A stretch of DNA of 64,000 bases from Ruegeria marisrubri (GTDB lineage: Bacteria > Pseudomonadota > Alphaproteobacteria > Rhodobacterales > Rhodobacteraceae), in NCBI RefSeq assembly GCF_001507595.1, contig NZ_LQBQ01000012.1, positions 496,001 to 560,000 on the forward strand, given 5' to 3'. A program made the translations under genes and the position numbers. The notes below the pieces were generated by a model. It was not told the DNA's origin. It ran no database searches and saw only the letters and a list, made by a program, of their open reading frames with translations. Position 1 is the first letter of the stretch; the number at the start of each line of letters is the position of its first letter. Shown here one piece after another: positions 53,501 through 62,893 of the stretch.

Positions 53501-54482
53501 GCCGGTGGATATTCCTCTGGATCAGGTCAGCGTGAAGCCATTCGTCGCGCCGACGCCCGTCTTGCCGGTGTTTCTGGACCTGCCGCTGATCACCGGCGAC
53601 GAGGCCCCACACGCCCCTTACCTTGCAGTTTCGGCCGAGCCCTGGCCGGGGACCGTCGCGGTTTACCGCTCGGACAACGACGAGGACTACGCGCTGGGCG
53701 AGATCATCGCGGAGCGCGCGGTGATCGGGTTTACCGAGACCGCCCTGCCGCGCGCGTCCGCGGGGCTGTGGGACGAGGGGCCGGCCTTGCAGGTCAAGCT
53801 GATTTCGGGGGCGCTGGAATCCCGCACGCGGGATGCGGTTCTGAACGGGGCCAACCTGGCCGCGATCGGGGACGGGACGCCCGGAAACTGGGAGCTGTTC
53901 CAGTTTAGCGTGGCCGATCTGGTGGCGCCGGAGGTCTACGCCCTTTCCGGACGTTTGCGCGGACAGCTGGGAAGCGACGCGCTGATGCCCGATGTCTGGC
54001 CTGCGGGCTCGATGTTCGTTCTGCTGGATGCGCGGGTCGTCCAGACCGGCCTGACGCGATCGGAGCGCCGGGTGGCCAAGCATTATCGCATCGGTCCGGC
54101 AAGGCGTGGTTATGACGACCCGTCCTATACCCATTTGATCGAGGCATTCGATGGCAACGGCTTGCGACCGTATTCCCCGGTGCATCTGACGGCCAAGACG
54201 GATGCGAGCGGGACCGTGTTTTCCTGGGTCCGGCGCACGCGGATTGACGGGGACGGCTGGGGCGGTCTGGACGTTCCGCTGGGCGAGGAAAGCGAGACCT
54301 ACCTTCTGCGCGTCCGGCAGGGCGGCAGCATCCTCCGCGAGGTGGCGCTGGCCGCGCCGAATTGGACATATGCGGCCAGCGCGCAGGCAGCGGACGGGAT
54401 CGTCGGGGCCTACGAGGTCGAAGTGGCGCAGGTTTCGGCGGCCTACGGGCCGGGGCCGTTTGCCTCCGTCGCGGTCGGGTAA
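50508..54482 (+). CDS. GTA tail fibre/megatron protein (g15)
   Basis: A 1324-residue protein, the largest in the window. An N-terminal glycine-rich hydrophobic segment (about 1-45; AAGAAIGGSIGGTVAGL) is followed by an acidic/Thr-rich linker. A GTA TIM-barrel-like domain spans about 400-750 (GYAADWSEYFGYQPQDG, FVGIDNYMPLSDW, WFTELGCAAIDKGTNQPNKF). A phage tail tip domain (about 780-1010) and fibronectin-like C-terminal regions follow. It forms the tail tip that contacts the recipient. GGAGG lies seven bases before the ATG, the strongest ribosome site in the cluster. Confidence 0.95.
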   Translation: MATILLSAAGAAIGGSIGGTVAGLSTAVIGRAVGATLGSVIDRKLLDQRVMGGGSEVVETGKMDRFRLTETGEGAPVATVYGRMRVGGQVIWASDFLETTTTTVSETGGGGGGGKGAPRQPTVTTTTTSHSYSISLAIAVGAGEIAGVTRVWADGEEIPYADLNMRVYRGTATQLPDPLIEAIEGAGTVPAYRGTAYVVIEDLQLERFGNRVPQFSFEVVRPEQKGLPDYSERLPKIVKGVALMPGTGEYSLATTQVNYSNGPGSHWAANSNAPSGKTDFLTSMDQLETELPGVGAASLIVSWFGSDLRCNTCQIRPKVERANVDGANMPWRVAGQTRATAPEIARVDGRPIYGGTPADAAVVEAIRHLKTSGKRVMFYPFILMEQLEGNGLPDPWSDADSQPHLPWRGRITLSVAPGRSGSPDGTATADAQVASFFGTASASDFQVGDGVVTYNGPDEWGLRRFILHYAALCAAAGGVSAFCISSEMRSLTQIRGASGFPAVAQLRALAAEVRALLGPQTRIGYAADWSEYFGYQPQDGSNDRYFHLDPLWADDNIDFVGIDNYMPLSDWRDGDEHLDAKSGAESIYDLSYLRGNIEGGEGYDWYYHSQEAADAQIRTPIEDREHGEHWIWRYKDLRNWWSKTHHERIGGIRQPDPTAWVPRSKPIWFTELGCAAIDKGTNQPNKFLDPKSSESTLPKYSDGSRDDLIQAQYLKAVLGYWDDPENNPVSPLYGGRMIDMSNAYVWAWDARPFPDFPNRRGLWSDGVNQARGHWLNGRSGSRSLASVVTEICHRSGVTALDVSQLWGTVRGYAVEDVSDARSQLQPLMLRYGFDAIERDGVLQFRMRDGRRETVLEPDQFARSTEMEGTVEYRREAEAEMTGRVRLRFVQSDADHDIVAEEAVLGDTETHAVAGNEMPLSMTRAEGRQTVERWLSEARVSRETARFALPPSLMALGAGDVVRLPGADGAAGQLYRIDRIEQAEMQIAEAVRIEPNVYQPVDIPLDQVSVKPFVAPTPVLPVFLDLPLITGDEAPHAPYLAVSAEPWPGTVAVYRSDNDEDYALGEIIAERAVIGFTETALPRASAGLWDEGPALQVKLISGALESRTRDAVLNGANLAAIGDGTPGNWELFQFSVADLVAPEVYALSGRLRGQLGSDALMPDVWPAGSMFVLLDARVVQTGLTRSERRVAKHYRIGPARRGYDDPSYTHLIEAFDGNGLRPYSPVHLTAKTDASGTVFSWVRRTRIDGDGWGGLDVPLGEESETYLLRVRQGGSILREVALAAPNWTYAASAQAADGIVGAYEVEVAQVSAAYGPGPFASVAVG

Positions 54483-54489
54483 TCGCCCC

Positions 54490-54786
54490 ATGCGTCCGGT
54501 TCTGCACGGAGATGTCAGCTCGGCGGCGCGGGCCCTGCTATGGGCACCGCCCGACGAGCGCGAGGGCCTGTGCCTGCGCATGATCGAAGAGGCCGAGGCT
54601 GCCGACCGTCATGTGATCGCGACGGGCAGGGTGCATCCGCAGTTCGGAAACGGCTCGCTGATGTCGGCGGCCCGCAAGCGGCCGCTGGCGGACGAGCCGA
54701 GTTTCGACGATCTGCACTATTGCAGTTGCTTCGAAATGGTTCTGCGCCTGCTGATCCAGTCCAGGCTCAGCCCGATGCGCAGCTGA
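54490..54786 (+). CDS. Small conserved-type protein downstream of g15
   Basis: A 98-residue protein I do not recognise with certainty. It contains a helical start (VSSAARALLWAPPDEREGLCLRMIEEAEAADRHV), GRVHPQFGNGSLMSAAR and a C-terminal FDDLHYCSCFEMVLRLLIQSR. The position, eight bases after g15, suggests co-transcription with the GTA cluster. No membrane segment or signal peptide is visible. Its last 20 bases overlap the convergent dksA-like gene. Confidence 0.65.
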   Translation: MRPVLHGDVSSAARALLWAPPDEREGLCLRMIEEAEAADRHVIATGRVHPQFGNGSLMSAARKRPLADEPSFDDLHYCSCFEMVLRLLIQSRLSPMRS

Positions 54787-55105
54787 CGCAGCGGCTGGCG
54801 GCGAGGTCGAGTTCCAGGCGACCACGCGCGATTTCCTCGCCGCAATCCTCGCAATAGCCGTATTCGCCCTCGGCGATGCGGTCCAGCGCGGCCCTCAGGC
54901 GTCTTGCCTCGAGGTCGCGTCGGGCCTGCTGCGCCTGTGCCATGGCCTGGTTCTGCAGCGCGTCCATCCTGCTGAGACGGCCCACGGCCTGTTGATCCAG
55001 CTCGACAATGGAACGGGCCTCGCGCCCGGCCTCGGACCCCTGTTCCAGTTCGGCCAGTTTCGCGCGGATCAAGTGCTCGAAATGGTTCAGTGCAGTCTCA
55101 TTCAT
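54767..55105 (-). CDS. TraR/DksA-type zinc finger protein
   Basis: A 112-residue protein of the DksA/TraR family. A coiled coil (about 1-75; HLIRAKLAELEQGSEAGREARSIVELDQQAVGRLSRM) is followed by a four-Cys zinc finger (CEDCGEEI...CVSCA). Such proteins enter the RNA polymerase secondary channel and modulate transcription. It is shorter than E. coli DksA and lacks its N-terminal extension. It is divergent from cysE. Confidence 0.9.
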   Translation of the reverse strand: MNETALNHFEHLIRAKLAELEQGSEAGREARSIVELDQQAVGRLSRMDALQNQAMAQAQQARRDLEARRLRAALDRIAEGEYGYCEDCGEEIARGRLELDLAASRCVSCASG

Positions 55106-55136
55106 TCCCGTTGTGTCGCGTATCAGGGGTTTGCGT

Positions 55137-55166
55137 TTGGCAATTTGAGGTCTAGATGGGTATTCT
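55137..55166 (+). promoter_or_regulatory. cysE promoter
   Basis: TTGGCA (55137-55142), an 18-base spacer and TATTCT (55161-55166) predict a transcript start near 55173. This places the ATG at 55167 upstream of the message and supports ATG 55191 as the cysE start. Confidence 0.55.
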
Positions 55167-55190
55167 ATGCCCAGCAAAGGACGAAACGCC

Positions 55191-55994
55191 ATGGCTGAAA
55201 CGCGCAGAAAACTGAGTACCGTGGACCCCGTGTGGGATCGGATCACCATCGAGGCCCAGGCGGCCGTCGAGACAGAGCCGCTGATGGGGGGGCTGGTCCA
55301 TGCCTGCATCCTGCATCACAAGAGCCTCGAGCGGGCGCTGTCCTACCGCATTTCTGCCAAGCTGTGTTCGAACGAGATGTCGATGATGGTCCTGCGGGAG
55401 ATCGTCGAAGAGGCCTATGCCAAGGATTCAAGCCTGATCGAGGCGGCGCGGGCCGATCTGATGGCCGTTTACGAACGCGATCCGGCCTGCCACCGGCTGC
55501 TGCAGCCGATTCTCTATTTCAAGGGCTACCAGGCGATGCAGGCCTATCGAGTCGCGCATTGGCTGTGGACGCAAGGCCGCCACGACCTGGCCTATTTCTT
55601 CCAGATGCGCAGTTCCGAGATCTTCGGAATCGACATCCATCCGGCGGCGCGGATCGGCAAGGGCATCATGATCGACCACGCCCATTCCATCGTGATCGGT
55701 GAAACGGCGGTCGTGGGCGACAATGTCTCGATGCTGCATTCGGTGACGCTGGGCGGCACCGGCAAGGAAGAAGAGGACCGCCACCCCAAGATCGGCGATG
55801 GCGTGCTGATCGGGGCGGGGGCCAAGGTTCTGGGCAACATCAAGGTTGGCAATTGCAGCCGGATCGCGGCCGGATCGGTGGTTCTGTCCGAAGTGCCGCC
55901 CTGCAAGACGGTAGCCGGCATCCCGGCAAAGGTCGTCGGCGAAGCCGGATGTGATCAGCCTTCGGTTCAGATGGACCAGACCCTCCGGAGCTGA
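55191..55994 (+). CDS. cysE: Serine O-acetyltransferase
   Basis: A 267-residue enzyme making O-acetylserine, the cysteine precursor. A helical N-terminal SATase domain (about 1-140) is followed by a left-handed beta-helix of hexapeptide repeats. The active His pair lies in GIDIHPAARIG and IDHAHSIVIGE, and GVLIGAGAKVLGNIKVG and AGSVVLSEVP are typical. AAAGGA lies nine bases before the ATG. The terminator at 56025 suggests a single-gene unit. Confidence 0.96.
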   Translation: MAETRRKLSTVDPVWDRITIEAQAAVETEPLMGGLVHACILHHKSLERALSYRISAKLCSNEMSMMVLREIVEEAYAKDSSLIEAARADLMAVYERDPACHRLLQPILYFKGYQAMQAYRVAHWLWTQGRHDLAYFFQMRSSEIFGIDIHPAARIGKGIMIDHAHSIVIGETAVVGDNVSMLHSVTLGGTGKEEEDRHPKIGDGVLIGAGAKVLGNIKVGNCSRIAAGSVVLSEVPPCKTVAGIPAKVVGEAGCDQPSVQMDQTLRS

Positions 55995-56024
55995 GCCGGT
56001 ATTTTCTGCGGACAACTTTCAAGG

Positions 56025-56057
56025 AAATCCTTGCTCTGGCGCGAGCAGGGATTTTCT
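56025..56057 (+). terminator. cysE terminator
   Basis: AAATCCTTGCTC-6 nt-GAGCAGGGATTT (12 bp, one G-T pair) continues into TTCT, 30 bases after the cysE stop. Confidence 0.7.
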
Positions 56058-56115
56058 GTCATATTCTAGGCATTGAATATTACCGGCTTTTGCCGGATCG
56101 TTTTGACAGGAGAAC

Positions 56116-56691
56116 ATGATGAAAGCACTTTCCGTTCTGACCGCAGCGGCGCTGGCTGTGTCAGGAAATCTTGCGATGGCGCAGGACAAGGCTGCGCTGG
56201 CCGAAGAGGGCAAGGCCCTGATGCAGGAGTTTGGCGGAGCGTTGAAGGCCGAGCTGCAGGCGGCGATGAAGTCGGGCGGGCCGGTTGACGCGATTGCCGT
56301 GTGCAACGTGAAGGCCCCGATGATCGCGGAAAAGGTTTCCAAGGAAAGCGGCTGGACCGTGGCCCGGTCCAGCCACAAGCTGCGCAATCCCAAGAATGCG
56401 CCGGATGATTACACGGCGGCTGCCATCGAGGAATTCCTGAAACGGCAGGAAAGCGGCGAAAAGGCAGACCAACTGGTCAAGGCCGAGATCGTGGAAGAGG
56501 ACGGCCAGCAGGTCTTTCGCATGGTCAAGGCCATTCCGACCGGCGAGGTTTGTCTTGCCTGTCACGGCGGAGACAACGTGGAGCCGCCGGTCGTCGAGGC
56601 GCTGGCCGAGCTTTACCCAGAGGACAAGGCGCGCGGGTTCGAAATGGGTCAGATGCGGGGTGTGTTCACGCTCCGCAAGCCACTGAATTGA
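56116..56691 (+). CDS. Periplasmic DUF3365 (Tll0287-like) c-type heme protein
   Basis: A 191-residue exported protein. The signal peptide is MMKALSVLTAAALAVSGNLAMA. A Tll0287-like PAS-type domain follows (VDAIAVCNVKAPMIAEKVSKESGWTVARSSHKLRNPKNAPDDY). A CLACHGGD c-type heme motif near residue 153 would be matured by the Ccm system, part of which is encoded at the left end. Members are proposed periplasmic redox or gas sensors. It stands alone between two terminators. Confidence 0.85.
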   Translation: MMKALSVLTAAALAVSGNLAMAQDKAALAEEGKALMQEFGGALKAELQAAMKSGGPVDAIAVCNVKAPMIAEKVSKESGWTVARSSHKLRNPKNAPDDYTAAAIEEFLKRQESGEKADQLVKAEIVEEDGQQVFRMVKAIPTGEVCLACHGGDNVEPPVVEALAELYPEDKARGFEMGQMRGVFTLRKPLN

Positions 56692-56700
56692 TTTATGAAA

Positions 56701-56729
56701 AAAAAGGGGCGCTGGACGGCGCCCCTTTT
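56701..56729. terminator. Bidirectional terminator DUF3365 / pdhC
   Basis: AAAAGGGGCGC-TGGACG-GCGCCCCTTTT is flanked by an A-run on the left and T-run on the right. It can serve both convergent transcripts. Confidence 0.88.
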
Positions 56730-56748
56730 CCGTTGGTTGATTTCGAGA

Positions 56749-58065
56749 TCAGGCCAGCATGACCATCGGGTTTTCAAGGTTGTCCACGATGGCCTGCAGT
56801 AACTGAGCCCCAAGCGCGCCGTCGATCACCCGGTGATCCACCGACATCGTGACGGACATGACGGTGGCCACGGTCAGTTCTCCGTCCTCGCCCACGACCG
56901 GCTTCTTGGCGCCGGTGCCGACGGCCAGGATGCCCGCGTGCGGCGGGTTCACGATGGCGTCGAAATTGTCGATGCCATACATGCCCAGGTTCGAGATCGC
57001 GAAGGTGCCGCCCTGGTATTCATGCGGGGCCAGCTTGCGCTCGCGGGCGCGGGCGGCGAGATCCTTCATCTCGGTCGAGAGCGCGGACAGCGACTTGCTG
57101 TCGGCATCCTGCAGGACCGGGGTGAACAGGCCGCCTTCGATCGCCACGGCCACGGCCACGTCCGAGGGTTTCAGCTGCAGCACCCGGTCGCCCGCCCAGA
57201 CGGCGTTGCACTCGGGCACCTGCTGCAGCGCGTTGGCGACGGCCTTGATGATGAAGTCGTTGACGCTCAGCTTCACGCCGCGGGATTCCAGCTGCTTGTT
57301 CAGCTGGCTGCGGAACTTCAGCAGCGCGTCCAGCTTGATGTCGCGGCGCAGGTAGAAATGCGGGATGGTCTGTTTGGCCTCGGCCAGACGGGCGGCGATG
57401 GTCTTGCGCATGCCATCCAGCTTGACCTCCTCGTACGCGCGGCCTTCATACATGCGGGCCACCATGTCGGCCGAGGGGCCGGCGGGGGCTGCGACAGGGG
57501 CCGGTGCGGCGGTTGCCGCAGCGGCCGGTGCCGGTGCCATGGCCGGAGTTGCGGTCGCACCTTCGACATCCGCCTTGACGATACGGCCATGCGGACCCGA
57601 GCCCTTGATCTGCGCCAGGTCCAGTCCTTTCTGCGCGGCGATCCGGCGCGCCAGCGGCGAGGCGAAGATGCGCCCGCCATCGGCCTTGACCGGTGCCGCC
57701 GGTGCCGGGGCAGGGGCGGGCGCCTCGGATGCCGCGGGGGCGGCAGCCTCGTTGCCCGCGTCGGCTGCGGGGGCAGCCTCGGGCGCCTTGGCCGGGGTTG
57801 CGGCGATGTCGTCGGCGCTTTCGCCTTCTTCCAGCAGCACGGCGATGGGGGTGTTGACCTTGACCCCCTCGGTGCCCTCGGGGATCAGGATCTTGCCGAC
57901 GATGCCTTCATCGACGGCTTCGAACTCCATCGTGGCCTTGTCGGTCTCGATCTCGGCCAGCAGGTCACCCGAGGAGACGGTGTCGCCTTCCTTGACCAGC
58001 CATTTGGCGAGCGTGCCTTCCTCCATGGTCGGCGAAAGGGCGGGCATCAGGATTTCGGTGGGCAT
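56749..58065 (-). CDS. pdhC: Pyruvate dehydrogenase E2, dihydrolipoamide acetyltransferase
   Basis: A 438-residue E2 subunit. The lipoyl domain (1-80) has the lipoylated Lys in [10 protein letters not shown]. An Ala/Pro linker precedes the E3-binding domain ([29 protein letters not shown], about 130-165). A second linker leads to the catalytic core (about 205-438) with [14 protein letters not shown] carrying the active His and Asp. It transfers acetyl groups to CoA. The gene follows pdhB by 14 bases. No lpd (E3) gene is in the window. Confidence 0.96.
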   Translation of the reverse strand: MPTEILMPALSPTMEEGTLAKWLVKEGDTVSSGDLLAEIETDKATMEFEAVDEGIVGKILIPEGTEGVKVNTPIAVLLEEGESADDIAATPAKAPEAAPAADAGNEAAAPAASEAPAPAPAPAAPVKADGGRIFASPLARRIAAQKGLDLAQIKGSGPHGRIVKADVEGATATPAMAPAPAAAATAAPAPVAAPAGPSADMVARMYEGRAYEEVKLDGMRKTIAARLAEAKQTIPHFYLRRDIKLDALLKFRSQLNKQLESRGVKLSVNDFIIKAVANALQQVPECNAVWAGDRVLQLKPSDVAVAVAIEGGLFTPVLQDADSKSLSALSTEMKDLAARARERKLAPHEYQGGTFAISNLGMYGIDNFDAIVNPPHAGILAVGTGAKKPVVGEDGELTVATVMSVTMSVDHRVIDGALGAQLLQAIVDNLENPMVMLA

Positions 58066-58079
58066 CTGTCAGTCGCTCC

Positions 58080-59459
<1,380 letters not shown>

Positions 59460-59474
59460 GTCTTGTTCGTCCTC

Positions 59475-60464
59475 TCAGGCGTAAATGTCGGTCCAGAGCT
59501 CTTCGACGGGCGGCTCGGGGCTTTCCTTGGCGAAATCGGCGGCCTTGTTGACGATCTCCTTGATCTCCTTGTCGATCGCCTTGAGGTCGTCCTCGGACGC
59601 GTGCTTGCCGGACAGCAGCAGTTCGCGCACATGTTCGATCGGGTCGCTCTGTTCGCGCACCTTCTGCACCTCTTCGCGGGTGCGGTACTTGGCCGGGTCC
59701 GACATCGAGTGGCCGCGATAGCGGTAGGTCTTGACCTCGAGGATGTAGGGGCCCTTGCCTGCGCGGCAGTGCGCCACGGCCTTTTCGCCGGCCTCCTTCA
59801 CCGCCAGCACGTCCATGCCGTTGACGATTTCGCCGGGGATGCCGAACGCCTCGCCGCGGTGGTAGATGTCCTTGGTCGAGGTCGAGCGCGACTGCGCCGT
59901 GCCCATGGCGTACTGGTTGTTCTCGATGACGAAAACGACGGGCAGGTTCCACAGGGCGGCCATGTTGAAGGTTTCATAGACCTGGCCCTGGTTGGCCGCG
60001 CCATCGCCGAAATAGGTGAAGGTCACGCGGCCGTTGTCCTTGTACTTGTCGGCAAAGGCCAGACCCGCGCCCAGCGGCACCTGCGCGCCCACGATGCCGT
60101 GGCCGCCATAGAAATGCTTTTCCTTCGAGAACATGTGCATCGAGCCGCCCTTGCCCTTGGACAGGCCGCCGATGCGCCCGGTGAGTTCGGCCATCACGCC
60201 GCCCGGGTCCATGCCGCAGGCCAGCATGTGGCCGTGGTCGCGATACGAGGTGATGCGCTTGTCGCCGTCCTCGGCAGCGGCCTCGAGCCCGACGACGACG
60301 GCCTCTTGCCCGATATAGAGGTGGCAGAAGCCGCCGATCAGACCCATGCCATAGAGCTGACCTGCCTTTTCCTCGAATCGGCGGATCAGCAGCATTTCGC
60401 GGTAGTAATGTTTCAGCTCATCGGCCGAAACATTTGGTTTCTTTGAACTCTTTCGCGTGGCCAT
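59475..60464 (-). CDS. pdhA: Pyruvate dehydrogenase E1 alpha
   Basis: A 329-residue E1-alpha. The thiamine diphosphate motif runs from GDGAANQGQVYETFNMAALW to the Asn pair in VIENNQYAMG. The phosphorylation-loop type segment YRYRGHSMSDPAKYRTREEV is present. With PdhB it decarboxylates pyruvate and acetylates lipoyl groups. It is the first gene of pdhA-pdhB-pdhC, preceded by a long palindrome. Confidence 0.97.
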   Translation of the reverse strand: MATRKSSKKPNVSADELKHYYREMLLIRRFEEKAGQLYGMGLIGGFCHLYIGQEAVVVGLEAAAEDGDKRITSYRDHGHMLACGMDPGGVMAELTGRIGGLSKGKGGSMHMFSKEKHFYGGHGIVGAQVPLGAGLAFADKYKDNGRVTFTYFGDGAANQGQVYETFNMAALWNLPVVFVIENNQYAMGTAQSRSTSTKDIYHRGEAFGIPGEIVNGMDVLAVKEAGEKAVAHCRAGKGPYILEVKTYRYRGHSMSDPAKYRTREEVQKVREQSDPIEHVRELLLSGKHASEDDLKAIDKEIKEIVNKAADFAKESPEPPVEELWTDIYA

Positions 60465-60488
60465 TGCGGCGCTCTCCCCCTTTCGGCA

Positions 60489-60512
60489 AGATAGTTTAGC
60501 GTTAAACTATCT
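60489..60512. promoter_or_regulatory. Perfect 24-bp palindrome in the pdhA promoter region
   Basis: AGATAGTTTA-GCGT-TAAACTATCT has perfect 10-base arms. It ends 25 bases upstream of the pdhA start, overlapping where a promoter or early leader must be. This is most likely an operator for a dimeric repressor controlling pyruvate dehydrogenase. It has no T-tract and is AT-rich, so it is not a terminator. Confidence 0.7.
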
Positions 60513-60579
60513 CATAAACCATTTGCGCCGATCTGGCGAGAGGAAATGTGACGCAGCGTCGGGAGGGGCTGTTTCCGGC

Positions 60580-60909
60580 TCAGCGGATGACGATTTCGTC
60601 GGCGCGCAGCAGGCCTAGGACCGAGCGGGCCTGCTGGTCGAGAAGATCCAGATCCAGATAGGTATCGGACAGGCGAAGGGTCAGGTTTTCCATTTCGGCG
60701 ATTTCGGCCTGCAGTTTTGCCAGGTCGCGCTCCAGGATGTCCCGTTCCGCTGCGATCTCGACCCTGCGGAACAGGCCGTAGTCGCCCTGCACGGCTGCGA
60801 AGGTGAAATACACACCCAGCATGAAAGCCACCGCAAAGAAGAGAATTGAGCCCACACCGGGCCGGTTGGAACGGGACACCTGGTTACTGCCGTATGAATA
60901 CTGCCTCAA
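60580..60909 (-). CDS. FtsB/DivIC-like septum formation initiator protein
   Basis: A 109-residue bitopic protein. One membrane helix (SILFFAVAFMLGVYFTFAAV, about 21-40) is followed by a coiled coil (IAAERDILERDLAKLQAEIAEMENLTLRL) and a short conserved end (DLDLLDQQARSVLGLLRADEIVI). This is the FtsB/DivIC layout; FtsB links FtsL and FtsQ in the divisome. It lies upstream of pdhA on the same strand, 115 bases away. Confidence 0.88.
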   Translation of the reverse strand: MRQYSYGSNQVSRSNRPGVGSILFFAVAFMLGVYFTFAAVQGDYGLFRRVEIAAERDILERDLAKLQAEIAEMENLTLRLSDTYLDLDLLDQQARSVLGLLRADEIVIR

Positions 60910-61010
60910 TGAACGTGCCCTTGGCGGGCATCTGAAATCACTATGTCACAGGTGATTCGGCTTGTGAATCCCCAAAAGACACGCGGCGGGAAATTCCTTG
61001 CAATGAAACA

Positions 61011-61036
61011 GAAACGCCCCGTCGGAGGGGCGTTTC
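61011..61036 (-). terminator. pgk terminator
   Basis: On the minus strand GAAACGCCCC-TCCGAC-GGGGCGTTTC is followed by TGTTTC, 26 bases after the pgk stop. Confidence 0.82.
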
Positions 61037-61061
61037 AAAGTGCCGTGACAGAGCGGCAGCC

Positions 61062-62252
61062 TTATTGTTCAAGCGCCGCGACGCCGGGCAGGGTCTTGCC
61101 TTCCATCCATTCCAGAAAGGCGCCGCCCGCGGTCGAGATATACGAGAAGTCACCGGCCGCACCCGAGGCGTTCAGCGCCGCGACGGTATCGCCGCCACCG
61201 GCGACCGAGGTCAGCTTGCCGGCGCGGGTCAGCGCGGCCGCCTTGAGGGCCGCGGCATTGGTGGCGGCGTCGAACGGCTCCAGCTCGAAAGCGCCCAGCG
61301 GGCCGTTCCAGATCAGCGTCTGGCTTTGTTCAAAGATCTTGACGATCTCGGCCACGCTTTCGGGGCCGGCGTCCAGGATCAGCCCGTCCTCGGGGCACTG
61401 GTCGGCGGGCAGGATCTCGTGCGGGGCGTGGGATTCGAACTTTTTCGCCACCACGATGTCCTTGGGCAGGACTATCTTGCAGCCCTTGCCCTCGGCCTTT
61501 TCCATGATCTCGGCGGCGGTGTCCTTCATGATGCGCTCGGCCAGCGACTTGCCGACCGGATAGCCCTTGGCCGCCAGGAAGGTGTTGGCCATTCCGCCAC
61601 CGATCACGAGGTAGTCAACCTTCTCGATCAGGTTGCCCAGCAGTTCCAGCTTGGTCGAAACCTTGGCGCCACCGACAAGGGCGGTCACCGGGCGTTTCGG
61701 GTTGCCGAGCGCGCTTTCCAGCGCCTCGAGCTCGGCCTGCATCAGGCGGCCCGCGCAGGAGGGCAGCAGGTGGGCAATCGCCTCGGTCGAGCTGTGCGCC
61801 CGGTGCGCAGCGGAAAAGGCATCGTTGCAGTAGATGTCGCCCAAACGCGCCATTCCGGCGGCCAGTTCGGGGTCGTTCTTGGTTTCAGCGGCGTGGAAGC
61901 GGGTGTTCTCCAGCAGCAGAACCTCGCCCGGTTGCAGGGATTCCGCGGCCAGTTCCGCCGCCGGGCCGACGCAGTCGGCTGCAAACTGGACGGTGGTTTC
62001 GAAGGCGCGCTCCAGCGTGGGAATCAATTGTTTCAGCGACAGGTTCTCGCGGCGCTCGCCGCCGGGGCGGCCGAAATGCGCCAGCAGGATCGGCTTGCCG
62101 CCCGCGGCCAGAATGTCGCGAACGGTGGGCGCAATCCGCCGGATGCGGGTCGAGTCCGTTACCACGCCATCCACGATCGGCACGTTGATGTCCACGCGAA
62201 CCAGCACCCGTTTGCCGTTCAGGTCCATGTCGTCCAGTGTTTTCCAGCCCAT
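61062..62252 (-). CDS. pgk: Phosphoglycerate kinase
   Basis: A 396-residue glycolytic kinase interconverting 1,3-bisphosphoglycerate and 3-phosphoglycerate. The signature [16 protein letters not shown] is near the start, [10 protein letters not shown] follows, and [13 protein letters not shown] and the C-terminal GGGDTVAAL complete both lobes. Length is normal. It is divergent from the cyclophilin pair across 134 bases. Confidence 0.97.
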   Translation of the reverse strand: MGWKTLDDMDLNGKRVLVRVDINVPIVDGVVTDSTRIRRIAPTVRDILAAGGKPILLAHFGRPGGERRENLSLKQLIPTLERAFETTVQFAADCVGPAAELAAESLQPGEVLLLENTRFHAAETKNDPELAAGMARLGDIYCNDAFSAAHRAHSSTEAIAHLLPSCAGRLMQAELEALESALGNPKRPVTALVGGAKVSTKLELLGNLIEKVDYLVIGGGMANTFLAAKGYPVGKSLAERIMKDTAAEIMEKAEGKGCKIVLPKDIVVAKKFESHAPHEILPADQCPEDGLILDAGPESVAEIVKIFEQSQTLIWNGPLGAFELEPFDAATNAAALKAAALTRAGKLTSVAGGGDTVAALNASGAAGDFSYISTAGGAFLEWMEGKTLPGVAALEQ

Positions 62253-62386
62253 GCGCTTCGCTCCGCCGCTATTATTGGATTTGGGCGGTTCTTTTCCTGC
62301 ATTTTGCCCTCAGGTCAATGCGTCACTTGGCATTCGCGCGGCCGCGGCATAGGTATTTGCGCAATATCCAACGACAGGAGGGCCAA

Positions 62387-62893
62387 ATGGCCGAGATCAA
62401 GGATCCCGAAAACACCATCATCATCGAACTCAAGGACGGCCCCGTCGTCATCGAGCTGCTGCCCGACGTGGCACCCCAGCATTGCGAGCGCATGAAGGAA
62501 CTGGCGCGCGCAGGCGAGTATGACAACGTGTGCTTTCACCGCGTGATCGACGGCTTCATGGCCCAGACCGGCGACGTGCAGCACGGCGACATGGAGGACG
62601 GCTTCAACATCCGCATGGCGGGCACCGGCGGGTCGTCGCTGCCGAACCTGCCGGCCGAGTTTTCCAAGCTGCCGCATGACCGCGGCACGCTGGGCGCGGC
62701 GCGGTCGGCCAACCCGAACTCGGCCAACTCGCAGTTCTTCATCAACTTCAAGGACAACCACTTCCTCAACGGCCAATACACCGTCTACGGCCGCGTGATC
62801 TCGGGGATGGAGCATATCGATGCCATCACCCGCGGTGAGCCGCCCGCGAACCCCGACCGCATGATCAGCGTCAAGGTGGCCGCCGATGTATAA
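62387..62893 (+). CDS. Cytoplasmic peptidyl-prolyl isomerase (cyclophilin)
   Basis: A 168-residue cyclophilin without signal peptide. FHRVIDGFMAQTGDVQHGD, GTLGAARSANPNSANSQFFINF and FLNGQYTVYGRVISGM are the active-site and core motifs, including catalytic Arg in FHR. AGGAGGG precedes the ATG at 62387. It ends by overlapping the next cyclophilin gene by eight bases. Confidence 0.93.
   Translation: MAEIKDPENTIIIELKDGPVVIELLPDVAPQHCERMKELARAGEYDNVCFHRVIDGFMAQTGDVQHGDMEDGFNIRMAGTGGSSLPNLPAEFSKLPHDRGTLGAARSANPNSANSQFFINFKDNHFLNGQYTVYGRVISGMEHIDAITRGEPPANPDRMISVKVAADV

Noticed and set aside
53163..54581. A 472-codon minus-strand open frame near the end of g15
   Set aside because: Same cause as the other g15 shadow; its composition is low-complexity Arg/Pro and no start signal is present.
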